The position numbers were made by a program, and so were the translations under genes. A stretch of DNA of 64,000 bases. Origin: an uncultured Collinsella sp. Lineage in GTDB: Bacteria > Actinomycetota > Coriobacteriia > Coriobacteriales > Coriobacteriaceae. The notes under the pieces are model-generated. The model saw only the letters and a program-made list of their open reading frames with translations. It was not told the origin of the DNA and ran no database searches. Shown here piece by piece: positions 24,323 to 32,602 of the stretch. The DNA lies in assembly GCA_934630855.1 (NCBI GenBank), contig CAKTWW010000003.1:1-64000 (forward strand), given 5' to 3'. Position 1 is the first letter of the stretch; each line of letters opens with the position of its first letter.

Positions 24323-25823
24323 GGGCGTTCACCTCGGTGGATGCGGTGTCATCGACGCTGGATGCCGTGGTGACGCCGTCTGTGGCTCCGTCGTTGGCGT
24401 CATCGCTGTCGTTGCTGTTGTCTTCGCCGGTGCCATGGGCTTTCTCATATGCCGCATGGGCCTTCTCGAGCGCGCGGGCGTACGCCTTGGCGATGGCGCG
24501 GGACGAATACGTGGACCGAGAGACCACATCGACCTGCGACGGCTGCTTTTTGCCATCGATGAGCTGAGAAATCACGCCCGTATAGAGCGTTCCACGCAGC
24601 GTGCGGCCATGGGCGGCGTAGTCCAGGTAGGTGTCGTTGGCCTCGTCGAAGGGGTCGAGCATGGGGTCATCGGACTCACCGGTCGCAGAGCCCCAGACAT
24701 CGATTATGCCGGTCGGGGCGCCGTTTTCGATATGGACGGTGAGCGTCACATAGTACGGAGTAAAGGCCTCCTTGTCCTTTTCGTTTTGGCAGAGGGCATA
24801 GGCGGTGTAATCGCCGTCTTCGTATGATGCCGAGGTGTCGAGATCGGGCGTTGGATTGGGGTCGGGCGTCGGGTCGGGCGTGGGCGTTGGCTCCGGATCG
24901 GGGTCCGGGGTGGTACCAGCGGCCTCGGCTGCCTTTTTGAGTGCATTGTTGACGGCGTCGCGGATACCCTCGCTCGAATAGGTGGCACCGCTCACGGCAT
25001 CAACCGACGTAGTCTGCGCCGCGATAATGCGACCGGGGACGGTTGCCCATGCGCGACCAAAGTAGGGCTCATCATCCATGCTGCTCATGAGCTCGATTGA
25101 GGTGACCTTACCGCCAAAGACGGTGACGCGCACCGTCATGGGACCTTCGTAACCCTCGCCTTCGCCCAGGTAGACGCCATCGGCATAACCGTTGGTAGGT
25201 GTGACGGTGGTAATGGTGGTGTGCGGTTTGGAGCTCGATCCGGTGCTGCTCGTCGCGGGGGCAACGGCTTGCGCCAGCCCGCCCGTCGCCTGGACAAGGG
25301 CATTGCGGATAGCCATAAGGATGCCCTTGGACGAGTACGTGGCACCCGAGACAGTATCGACGGAGGTGGATTGCGCTGCGATTACGGATGGAATCACGGC
25401 CTGCGCGCGATTGAGGTAGGCGGCATCGTCGCCCGACGAGACAATCTGAATGGCGGTGATTTTGCCGTCCGCAACCGTAACCTGCACGGTGATGGTGCCG
25501 CTAAAGCCGGTGCCCGAGCCGGTGTAGACACCGTCTTTGAGGTTGGCCGCGTCGATACCGTAGTCGGAGGCATTGAGCAAGACGCCACTCGTGGGCTCTC
25601 CCGACTGCTTTTCGACCTGCGAGGTATCGACCTGTTTGAGCTCGGCCGCACCGGCTTGGGAGACCGGCGCGGTCTTGGCGGCGTAGGTTGCCGGCACATA
25701 TTGCGAAATGCTCAGCGCGACGGTGGCACCCACCGCGATCGAGGGGACCAAAAAGCCGGCTCCGGCCAGCTTGCGTCCCAGGCCGGCCAGGCGGGCGGGA
25801 GTCGTATGGTCGTTCTGTTCCAT
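24315..25823 (-). CDS. Membrane-anchored protein with three FMN-binding domains
   Basis: ATG 25823 (AAGGAG 9 nt upstream) gives 502 residues. An N-terminal helix (about 20-45) anchors it. Three FMN_bind domains follow. The first has SVDTVSGATYSS (Thr162), the second SVDAVSGATYSS (Thr281), and after a Pro-rich DPTP-type linker (about 305-330) the third has QVDVVSRSTYSS (Thr438), where Gly-Ala is replaced by Arg-Ser. The Pro-rich spacer and C-terminal acidic tail suggest it reaches into the wall. Two canonical flavin sites could make a hopping chain; the third site may not be a good ApbE target. It starts its own sub-operon after a terminator. Confidence 0.93.
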   Translation of the reverse strand: MEQNDHTTPARLAGLGRKLAGAGFLVPSIAVGATVALSISQYVPATYAAKTAPVSQAGAAELKQVDTSQVEKQSGEPTSGVLLNASDYGIDAANLKDGVYTGSGTGFSGTITVQVTVADGKITAIQIVSSGDDAAYLNRAQAVIPSVIAAQSTSVDTVSGATYSSKGILMAIRNALVQATGGLAQAVAPATSSTGSSSKPHTTITTVTPTNGYADGVYLGEGEGYEGPMTVRVTVFGGKVTSIELMSSMDDEPYFGRAWATVPGRIIAAQTTSVDAVSGATYSSEGIRDAVNNALKKAAEAAGTTPDPDPEPTPTPDPTPDPNPTPDLDTSASYEDGDYTAYALCQNEKDKEAFTPYYVTLTVHIENGAPTGIIDVWGSATGESDDPMLDPFDEANDTYLDYAAHGRTLRGTLYTGVISQLIDGKKQPSQVDVVSRSTYSSRAIAKAYARALEKAHAAYEKAHGTGEDNSNDSDDANDGATDGVTTASSVDDTASTEVNARA

Positions 25824-25909
25824 CAAAAAGAACTCCTTGTTACATGCTGCGTGCGTGACCCGGGCTGCACCTGGGCCTCGTGCGTAGCTCTCATGACGAG
25901 ACGGTAAAA

Positions 25910-25939
25910 GCCCGCGGCGGATGCGCGTCCGCCGCGGGC
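25910..25939 (-). terminator. Terminator of the giant FMN-protein gene
   Basis: A perfect 12-bp inverted repeat (arms 25910-25921 and 25928-25939, GCCCGCGGCGGA) is followed on the minus strand by TTTTACC. It lies 42 nt past the stop of the giant gene and before the three-domain FMN gene, so the two are at least partly separate units. Confidence 0.85.
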
Positions 25940-25980
25940 GACGTTGCTATGCGGTGCGAGGTCACCGAATGAGCGAACGA

Positions 25981-28900
25981 CTAGCGGTTAAAACGACGAC
26001 GGAGCGTGGCTCCGGCAGCGATGATGGCTGCGCCCAGAGCGGCTACGATGCCACCGGCAACGAGTTGGTTGTCGCCGGTCGTGGGCAGGTCGCCCTTGGC
26101 GGCATCCTGCTTGCTCGAGGACGTGGTCGACGTGGTCGTCGTGGTGCTCGAGGTATTGCCCTTGGAGCTCTGGCTAGGCTTGGCGAGCGCCTCGCGGGCG
26201 GCCTTGAGCGCAGTCGTTGCCGCCTCGACGTCGGCGGCAGAGGCGTCGTCCTTCGAAAGCACGGATTGGGCTGCAGCCAGCGCGGACTGGTATGCCTTCC
26301 AGGAGTCGGCGGTGTAGTCGGACTCGTTCAGCGCATCGGCACGGCCAATCTCGACCTTAAGGTCGGTCTTCTGGTCGGTCGTTGCGGCCTTGGCGACCGC
26401 GGCCTGAGCGTTCTGGAGCGTCGAGAGGGCGTTGGCAACCTCGTCGTCGGAAGCCGCGGGGCTTTCGTTAACGCTCTGGGCAGCGCTCAGCGCGTCCTGG
26501 AACGCAGCCCAAGATGCGGCGGTGTAGGTGCCCTGGTCGTTGCTCAACTTGGCAGCGGCCTCAATTGCGGCGTTGAGCGCCGTCTTGTCGGCCGACTTGG
26601 TGTAGGTGAAGCGCAGGTTGGTGGTGTAGCCGGTGGCCTCGACCTCAATCTGGTAGTCGCCGTTGGCATTGAACACCAGCGATTTATCCTGATTGGCGGC
26701 CGCCAGGTTAAGCGAGCCGTCGGCGTTGAAGATCTTTACCGCACCGCGGCCCTGCGCGCTGTACTCGGTACCGTTGACAGTGACCTTGGAGATGTTCGCG
26801 AGGTAGTTGGCAAGATCCTCGTCCGTGGCATCGTTGGCGGCGATGAGCTTAAGGTTTGCCGCGTCAAAGCTTGCGACGAGCTTGGAGCTGGTTGCTGTAA
26901 AGCCCGTGCTGATATCGGCGAACTTGCCACTCTTGTCGATGGCGGTCAGCGTGTGGCTGCCGGGCTTAAGAGCCGAGGCGTCAAACGTGACGGACACGGA
27001 GCTGCGCGCGTTGCTGGCGAGCGGCTCGACATCCTGACCGTCAATCTGGTAGGCGGCGTCAAAGCCTTCAGGCAAGGTGACATCGGCATTGACGGTGGCG
27101 TTGGCACCGTCAAGCGAGGCGTCTTTGGCCTTGATGGCGGCGTCGGCATCCTTGACGGGGACATACTGATCCATGGCCACGGTGTAGGTGCCCGTGGAGG
27201 TGTAGAACGTCACGCTCTTGATGGTTTTGCCCATCATGGACTTGTAGTACTGCGAGCTCAGCGGGCTGCCGTGAGACTCGTTGACCAGACCGCAGCTCCA
27301 AGCAATCTCCTTGCCCTTCCAGATGTTCTCGACGGCGCGCATGCCATAGCCCTCGATGGTGCCGTCCGCATCGGCGGCGTTGACCACGGCACCGTATACG
27401 GTCGCCTGGTTGCCGTCGGCGTCGACCATCTGCTCGCGCAGGTTCTTAAAGTCAATCTCGTAGTCGCCGTACTTGCTGGAGGTCTTAAAGTCGGCTGTGA
27501 CGTTTGCAAGTTCGGTGGTTTCCTTGCCCTCGACAGCGCCAAAGCTCAGGTTGCCCTCGGAATCAGAGGTGAGCTCCTTGTAATTGGTCGGAACCTCGCC
27601 GGCGGGCAGCACGTAGTAAGAGTAGCTCGCAGACTCGAACAGGGCGTTCTTGCCCGTGTAGGTTGTCGTGGACTCCTTGCCCTTGATCGAGGTGGTGATC
27701 GTAACGGAGCTGTCGTCGGTCGCGCGGGTGAACTTGGACCAATCGATGTCGCCTTCGCCCACCTTGACGGCAAACGTGACGCCCGAGATATCCGTACCGT
27801 TGGAATTGACGTGGTAGGAGCCGCTCGCCAAGCTGGAGCGCGTCTTCTGCCGCGTAGCCGAGGTCACAATGTCGGTGCCGGCGTTGTTGCTCTCGGCGGC
27901 ATAGAAATCGGCGTAGGGGATGTTCATGAGCACGTAGTCACCGGCCTGGGGATACAGGCTCACGAGTGCGTCGAGCGCGCCCTGCAGGTGGGTGATCTGC
28001 TCGGCGGCCTCGGCTTCGCCCAGGTTTTTCTTGGCGAGCAGGTCCTTGGTCTCGGCAGTTTCGGTCTCGATGGACGAGGCGGTCCAGGAGTCCTCGGTGT
28101 ACTTGGACTTATCGAGGGACGTCGCCTTGTCGTAGAGCTCCTGCAGCTGGGCCTTGGTGGCGTCGGTCACCGGCTCCTTGGCGCCCACGATGTTGTCGTC
28201 AGTCGCCTGGAAGGTGTAGGTGTAATCGTTGTAACCCAAAGCGTGGACGGTAAGCTTCCAGTAGCCGGTGCCGTTGGTGCCCTCGGGCAGCTGGCAGCGC
28301 TCGGATTTAGTGAGGCCCAGCTGAATGCCCATGGACTTGTGCATCCAGTTGTCGGCCGCGAACTTGGTGCCGTAGGTGGCAAGGGCGTTGGTGTAGGTCG
28401 CATCGTCGCCGTAATAGGTCCAGGTGACGCTTTGCATATTGGCGCCCAGGTCGCCGTAGTTGCCGTTGAGGTCTACGCGCAGGAACTCGCCGTAGGAGCC
28501 GCTCGCGTCCTTAACCGTTGGTTTAATGTCCGTGGCGGTCTTGAGCTCCTGACCCTTGATACCCGAGTCGGTGCCGGTGGTGGCGGCCGAGAAGCTGAAG
28601 GTTCCGTTATTGTTGGTCACGGTCTTAATGCCGTTGGTGTTGGCATCGACGTCCGCAACCAGGCCGGAGTAAGCCTGGAGGTTATTTTCGGTGTAGCCGC
28701 CGGCGAGCGTCTCGCCATTGGCGACAAAGCTGTGGCTCGCCTTAAAAGCCTCGAGGTCGCTGGTCTTGATTTTGACGGGAACGTACTTGAGTCCCGTGAC
28801 CTCGTAGTCTTTGAGCGTGTAGCTTGCACCGTCGCAGGTCATGGCGCCGCGGTTCCACGTTACGGTCTTGCCGTCGGTCGTGGTGAACGACTTGCCGTCG

Positions 28901-29799
28901 GCGGCCCAGGTGGCCAGGTCAAACGTCGCGCCCTCGTTGGTGTAGATAGTGGCCATGCACTGGTAGCTGCCACGGTGCAGGCCGTGGTTGGCGGTTGCAC
29001 GGGTCACCACGTCAAAAGCGCCCTTGTCGGCCTCGTTGCGGGAATCGAGCTCGCTCGACGAAGCGGAGGACCCTGCCGCCTGCACTTTTTCACCAGCCCA
29101 ATACTCGGCCCACGTCAGGCCAGCGTAGCCGTAGGTGTACTCGTCGGTCGCAGGGGTCGACGGATTCTGCTCGTCATAGGCAGTCTGCAGGGCATTATCG
29201 ACGGCAGCCTTGATGGCGTTGGACGAGATCGTGGCGGTCGAAACAGCATCGATTGAGGTAGTGTTGCCGGCAGTCTCGATTTGCTCGACGATGCCCTTAT
29301 AGGACGTGCCTTTTTTGCTAAAACCGTTAACGGCCTTGTCCATGCGGTCCCAGTCATCGTCGCCCAAGCTACTGTAGTCGGCGACTTCGACCTTGGCAAT
29401 TTTGCCAGACTTGACGGTTACGCTGACGTTGACGTCATACTTTCCATCAGCTGCGTTCCATTCGTCGCCAGCTTTATTGAGCGGGTCCTTCGAGTCGGCC
29501 GTGGCCGTGCCCTCATACGTGCCATCTGCGATTTTGGTCAAATCGTAGCTGGTTGAGGAGGATGTGCTGTCGTCAGAGACAGCGCTCAGGCTATACTCGG
29601 AGCTGAGGGACTTGGTTTCCTCATTAGTGGCGGAGATCGGCGCGTTGTTGGTAGCTTCGGAGCCGGTCTCCGTTGTTGCTGCTGCGGCAAAAGCACTGGT
29701 AGGCATCATCGAGACGGTCATCGCGGCGATGAGCGCGCCTCGACAGGCATTGCTGCCCACGGCGTTGAGCTTGCGCAGCACAGCGTTGTCGTTGTGCAT
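25981..29799 (-). CDS. Giant sortase-anchored FMN-binding surface protein
   Basis: ATG 29799 (AGAGG upstream) gives 1272 residues. A signal peptide (ALIAAMTVSMMPTSAFAAA) precedes an FMN_bind domain (about 85-205) whose site is DAVSTATISS, with STAT replacing SGAT. The middle (about 215-830) contains Tp47-like segments (GLTWAEYWAGE, LHRGSYQCMATIYTNEGA, VPVKIKTSDLEAFKASHSF) and FIVAR-type helices. Ig-like and hydrophobic-strand regions follow, then at least two FIVAR repeats (about 1050-1190), a Ser/Thr-rich stalk, LPTTG at about 1238-1242, a hydrophobic helix and RRRFNR. It is therefore linked to peptidoglycan by sortase. It may be the outermost redox partner or a substrate-capture subunit. 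It is transcribed first, from its own promoter region. Confidence 0.92.
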   Translation of the reverse strand: MHNDNAVLRKLNAVGSNACRGALIAAMTVSMMPTSAFAAAATTETGSEATNNAPISATNEETKSLSSEYSLSAVSDDSTSSSTSYDLTKIADGTYEGTATADSKDPLNKAGDEWNAADGKYDVNVSVTVKSGKIAKVEVADYSSLGDDDWDRMDKAVNGFSKKGTSYKGIVEQIETAGNTTSIDAVSTATISSNAIKAAVDNALQTAYDEQNPSTPATDEYTYGYAGLTWAEYWAGEKVQAAGSSASSSELDSRNEADKGAFDVVTRATANHGLHRGSYQCMATIYTNEGATFDLATWAADGKSFTTTDGKTVTWNRGAMTCDGASYTLKDYEVTGLKYVPVKIKTSDLEAFKASHSFVANGETLAGGYTENNLQAYSGLVADVDANTNGIKTVTNNNGTFSFSAATTGTDSGIKGQELKTATDIKPTVKDASGSYGEFLRVDLNGNYGDLGANMQSVTWTYYGDDATYTNALATYGTKFAADNWMHKSMGIQLGLTKSERCQLPEGTNGTGYWKLTVHALGYNDYTYTFQATDDNIVGAKEPVTDATKAQLQELYDKATSLDKSKYTEDSWTASSIETETAETKDLLAKKNLGEAEAAEQITHLQGALDALVSLYPQAGDYVLMNIPYADFYAAESNNAGTDIVTSATRQKTRSSLASGSYHVNSNGTDISGVTFAVKVGEGDIDWSKFTRATDDSSVTITTSIKGKESTTTYTGKNALFESASYSYYVLPAGEVPTNYKELTSDSEGNLSFGAVEGKETTELANVTADFKTSSKYGDYEIDFKNLREQMVDADGNQATVYGAVVNAADADGTIEGYGMRAVENIWKGKEIAWSCGLVNESHGSPLSSQYYKSMMGKTIKSVTFYTSTGTYTVAMDQYVPVKDADAAIKAKDASLDGANATVNADVTLPEGFDAAYQIDGQDVEPLASNARSSVSVTFDASALKPGSHTLTAIDKSGKFADISTGFTATSSKLVASFDAANLKLIAANDATDEDLANYLANISKVTVNGTEYSAQGRGAVKIFNADGSLNLAAANQDKSLVFNANGDYQIEVEATGYTTNLRFTYTKSADKTALNAAIEAAAKLSNDQGTYTAASWAAFQDALSAAQSVNESPAASDDEVANALSTLQNAQAAVAKAATTDQKTDLKVEIGRADALNESDYTADSWKAYQSALAAAQSVLSKDDASAADVEAATTALKAAREALAKPSQSSKGNTSSTTTTTSTTSSSKQDAAKGDLPTTGDNQLVAGGIVAALGAAIIAAGATLRRRFNR

Positions 29800-29899
29800 A
29801 GAACCTCTTTTCCATCGGTTGATCGTGGGGTGCCGTTCTCCTTTCTGCTGGCACCCAAATGGACATGCATCATGCGTGCTCCACATGATATGTAAGCCA

Positions 29900-29935
29900 C
29901 CTATAACTTTCTTGAATGGGCTAAAAAGTTATAGG
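29900..29935. promoter_or_regulatory. Inverted repeat in the divergent promoter region, candidate operator
   Basis: CCTATAACTTT (29900-29910) and AAAGTTATAGG (29925-29935) form a perfect 11-bp inverted repeat with a 14-nt spacer. It lies about 100 nt upstream of the giant FMN gene and about 200 nt upstream of the M18 aminopeptidase gene. The AT-rich arms and centre spacing suit a dimeric regulator or an early-leader hairpin. Confidence 0.5.
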
Positions 29936-30132
29936 CAGCAAACAAAAATACCAGAAATTACCACGGGCTAACTTATCAATTTGATTGTCGTTTAGATGTA
30001 ACGGGAGGCGTCGTGTGGTCCGCTTGTACACAGACGTGCCGCAAACGCGACTGTCGGGTATTCGATTTGTCGGATGGACCGGTAATTGGGGGTATGCTGG
30101 AGGGGACCATCAACCCAGCGAAAGGGGAGAGC

Positions 30133-31518
30133 ATGACGGATCAGGAAACGCCCGAGCGCGCGCACGTGACGGCCGACGATATCGAGGCCGCCAACGACCT
30201 CATCGACTTTATCGAGGCATGTCCCAGCATGTTCCATACGGCGGCGACCATTATGGCCGAACTCGACGAGGCGGGCTTTACCTACCTGCCCGAGAACGCG
30301 GCGTGGGATATCGAGCCGGGCGGGCGTTACTATACGCAGCGCAACACTTCGAGTGTTATCGCCTTTAAGGTGGGCGAGGACTTGGCCGCGACGTGGGGCG
30401 AGGACGGCGTTGCCGGCGACTATCATTTTCAGCTCGCGGCGTCGCACAGCGATTCGCCGACGTTTAAGGTCAAGGCCGTGCCCGAGCTTGACGGCGCGGG
30501 CGAGACGCTGCGCCTGAACACCGAGGCTTACGGCGGCATGATCGACTACACCTGGTTTGATCGTCCGCTCGCGCTGGCCGGACGCGTGCTAGTGCGCGAG
30601 GGCGACCGTATCGAGAGCCGCCTGCTCGCTACCGAGCGTGAGGTCGCCATTATTCCGAGCCTTGCCATCCACATGAACCGCGGCGTCAACGAGAGCTTTG
30701 CTCCCAACCGAGCTATTGATTTGTGCCCGCTCATCAGCGCCGGCGAGCTAAAACAGGGAGATTTTGACGCCCTGATCGCCGATGAGCTCGATGTGGAGCC
30801 CGAACAGATCCTGGGTCGCGACCTGTTCCTGGTCAATCGCCAGGACGCGCGCATTTGGGGCTGGGCCGACGAGTTTATCTCGACGCCTAAGCTCGACGAC
30901 TTGGCCTGCGCCTATACCTCGCTGCAGGCGTTCTTGGGTGCCGAGAACGCGTACGATGTTTCGGTCTTCTGCTGCTTTGATAACGAGGAAGTCGGCTCCG
31001 AGACCAAGCAGGGTGCCATGTCGACGTTTTTGGCCGATGCGCTGCGCCGCATTAACGGGTCGCTGGGCTTTGATGACGAGTCGTACCATCGCGCGCTTGC
31101 CGCTTCGATGCTCGTGAGCTGCGACAACGCGCATGCCGTGCACCCCAATCACGCCGAGAAGTGCGATGCCCGCAACCAAGTCGTGCTCAACGGCGGCATC
31201 GTCATCAAGGAGGCCGCCAACCAGCACTACTGCACCGACGCCTTTAGCCGCGCGGTGTTTCAGGCCATCTGCGACGACGCCGACGTGCCTACGCAGGCCT
31301 TCGCCAACAAGAGCGACATGGCCGGCGGCTCTACCCTCGGCAACCTGTCCAACATGCAGGCGAGCATGCACGCCGTGGACGTGGGCCTGCCGCAGCTTGC
31401 CATGCATTCGAGCTACGAGACCGGCGGCGTGCGCGACGTGATGTACGCCATCCGCGCCCTCACCGCCTTCTACGAGCGCAACCTAACCATCAACGGCGCC
31501 GAAAGCGTGGAGCTGTAA
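30133..31518 (+). CDS. M18-family aminopeptidase (aspartyl aminopeptidase-like)
   Basis: This roughly 461-residue zinc metallo-aminopeptidase of the M18 family is a cytosolic enzyme that removes N-terminal, often acidic, residues. ATG 30133 is used because AAAGGGG lies upstream; the frame is open earlier. Family metal and catalytic motifs are AASHSDSPTFKVK (His ligand), PKLDDLACAYTSL (bridging Asp), FCCFDNEEVGSETKQGA (general-base and ligand Glu), VSCDNAHAVHPNH and the final MHSSYETGGVRDV (His ligand). The gene is monocistronic and ends inside a dispersed palindromic element. Confidence 0.95.
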   Translation: MTDQETPERAHVTADDIEAANDLIDFIEACPSMFHTAATIMAELDEAGFTYLPENAAWDIEPGGRYYTQRNTSSVIAFKVGEDLAATWGEDGVAGDYHFQLAASHSDSPTFKVKAVPELDGAGETLRLNTEAYGGMIDYTWFDRPLALAGRVLVREGDRIESRLLATEREVAIIPSLAIHMNRGVNESFAPNRAIDLCPLISAGELKQGDFDALIADELDVEPEQILGRDLFLVNRQDARIWGWADEFISTPKLDDLACAYTSLQAFLGAENAYDVSVFCCFDNEEVGSETKQGAMSTFLADALRRINGSLGFDDESYHRALAASMLVSCDNAHAVHPNHAEKCDARNQVVLNGGIVIKEAANQHYCTDAFSRAVFQAICDDADVPTQAFANKSDMAGGSTLGNLSNMQASMHAVDVGLPQLAMHSSYETGGVRDVMYAIRALTAFYERNLTINGAESVEL

Positions 31519-31568
31519 AACCTGCCAAAAAGGAATGTTGATTTTGGCAGGTTTAATCTGGGCAAATG
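31516..31568 (+). repeat. Dispersed palindromic element, diverged centre
   Basis: Arms AAAACCTGCCAAAA and ATTTTGGCAGGTTT flank the centre AGGAATGTTG instead of the usual GGGACAGGTTTA; the tail is AATCTGGGCAAATG. The conserved arms with a changed loop show selection, or a hop, that preserves the stem. It starts in the aminopeptidase stop codon. Confidence 0.85.
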
Positions 31569-31606
31569 CCAAAGCGTAAGCCGGGCTACATCGTTGATAC
31601 TCCGAT

Positions 31607-31643
31607 AACCGTCGAGGTGCAGTTTGCCTCGACGGTTTTTTGT
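31607..31643 (+). terminator. Rho-independent terminator
   Basis: AACCGTCGAGG (31607-31617) pairs perfectly with CCTCGACGGTT (31627-31637) and is followed by TTTTTG. It is a second terminator about 90 nt behind the aminopeptidase gene and insulates the toxin-antitoxin pair. Confidence 0.88.
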
Positions 31644-31737
31644 TGCATAGAGGGTGACTTATTTCAATTATTGCTATACATGCTTTACGCTCCTACCATT
31701 GTATTTTATGATTTACATAGGATGATAAGGAGGAACC

Positions 31738-32118
31738 ATGACTATGGCGATGGCTCAGATTAACGTACGTCTCGATGCCAATCTCAAGAGGACCGGCGAC
31801 GCTGCACTCTCTAGCGCCGGCATGACACCGAGCCAAGCGGTGCGTGCGCTCTGGCAGCTTGCGTCAACTCTGGCTGATCGGCCCGGCGCGCTCCAGGACA
31901 TCCTTTCGCCCGATCGAGCTCGAGCTGAGCAACGCGAACGCGAGAAGGCCGCTAGGCGCAAGCTAGAACTCATCGATCAGGGTTCACAACTGTTTGCCAT
32001 CGCCTGCCGTGAGACGGGAATCGACGTGGCTAAGGCGCAGCCGACGGGCGATGAAGAACTCAAACGGAGCGCCTATGCGGATCGCTATGGCGAGGAGATG
32101 AGCTGGCTCTATGAGTGA
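31738..32118 (+). CDS. RelB/DinJ-type ribbon-helix-helix antitoxin
   Basis: In this 126-residue protein the first 45 residues are a RelB/DinJ-like ribbon-helix-helix domain (AQINVRLDANLKRTGDAALSSAGMTPSQAVRALWQLA). A charged helical tail of the kind that wraps a toxin follows. ATG 31738 has AAGGAGG upstream. The stop overlaps the start of the PIN gene by 8 nt, the usual antitoxin-first arrangement. It probably represses its own promoter in the AT-rich 31650-31737 region. Pairing RelB/DinJ-type antitoxin with a PIN toxin rather than a RelE/YafQ toxin is less usual. Confidence 0.88.
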   Translation: MTMAMAQINVRLDANLKRTGDAALSSAGMTPSQAVRALWQLASTLADRPGALQDILSPDRARAEQREREKAARRKLELIDQGSQLFAIACRETGIDVAKAQPTGDEELKRSAYADRYGEEMSWLYE

Positions 32119-32602
32119 GAATCCAAAACGCATCTTGGTTGACACCAACGTGTGGCTTGATTACTTCATCCCCTCACGACGCGGCCGTTCGGCGGCGATT
32201 GAGTTTTTGCGCGACGCGTGTACAGCACAGGTCGAGTTGCTGTATGCGGTAACGTCGTCCAAGGACCTGTTCTATTTGATTTCAAGTGAGCATAAGGCAT
32301 GGTATCGGCGGGAGCACGGCTCGCTTTCTCAAGATGCCGCTTCGGCGGCGACATCACTCGCATGGGATTGTCTTGAGGTGCTGTCGCAACTTGCCACGCC
32401 AGTGCCCTGTGACCTGAGTGACATATGGATGGCGAGCAAGCAGCGTGAGCTACATAATGATTTCGAAGACGATTTAATCATTGCGGCGGCAGTGCGTGCA
32501 AAGACAGACCTACTGGTCACTAACGATGCCAAACTCTGCTCGCATGCGCCCGTCGCCGCGATGAACGTCGAAAACGCAAGAAACTACCTGACGTCCCTCT
32601 AG
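32111..32602 (+). CDS. PIN-domain ribonuclease toxin
   Basis: This 163-residue PIN protein has the acidic active-site pattern of VapC-like RNases: RILVDTNVWLDYF (Asp10), a central Glu/Asp region (EFLRDAC), HNDFEDDLIIAAAV (two Asp), and LLVTNDAKL (final Asp). It is overlapped by the antitoxin gene. The target RNA is unknown. The pair sits between unrelated housekeeping genes, as mobile toxin-antitoxin modules often do. Confidence 0.9.
   Translation: MSENPKRILVDTNVWLDYFIPSRRGRSAAIEFLRDACTAQVELLYAVTSSKDLFYLISSEHKAWYRREHGSLSQDAASAATSLAWDCLEVLSQLATPVPCDLSDIWMASKQRELHNDFEDDLIIAAAVRAKTDLLVTNDAKLCSHAPVAAMNVENARNYLTSL

Noticed and set aside
25921..29256. 1111-codon open frame on the plus strand opposite the giant FMN-protein gene
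   Set aside because: It mirrors the codon bias of the minus-strand gene, has no ribosome site, and encodes a Gly/Arg/Val-rich product without domains. The minus-strand product has a signal peptide, FMN domain and sorting signal.
31566..31763. Small ORF between the aminopeptidase and the toxin-antitoxin pair
   Set aside because: It runs through a terminator and overlaps the antitoxin start. No ribosome site, no family.
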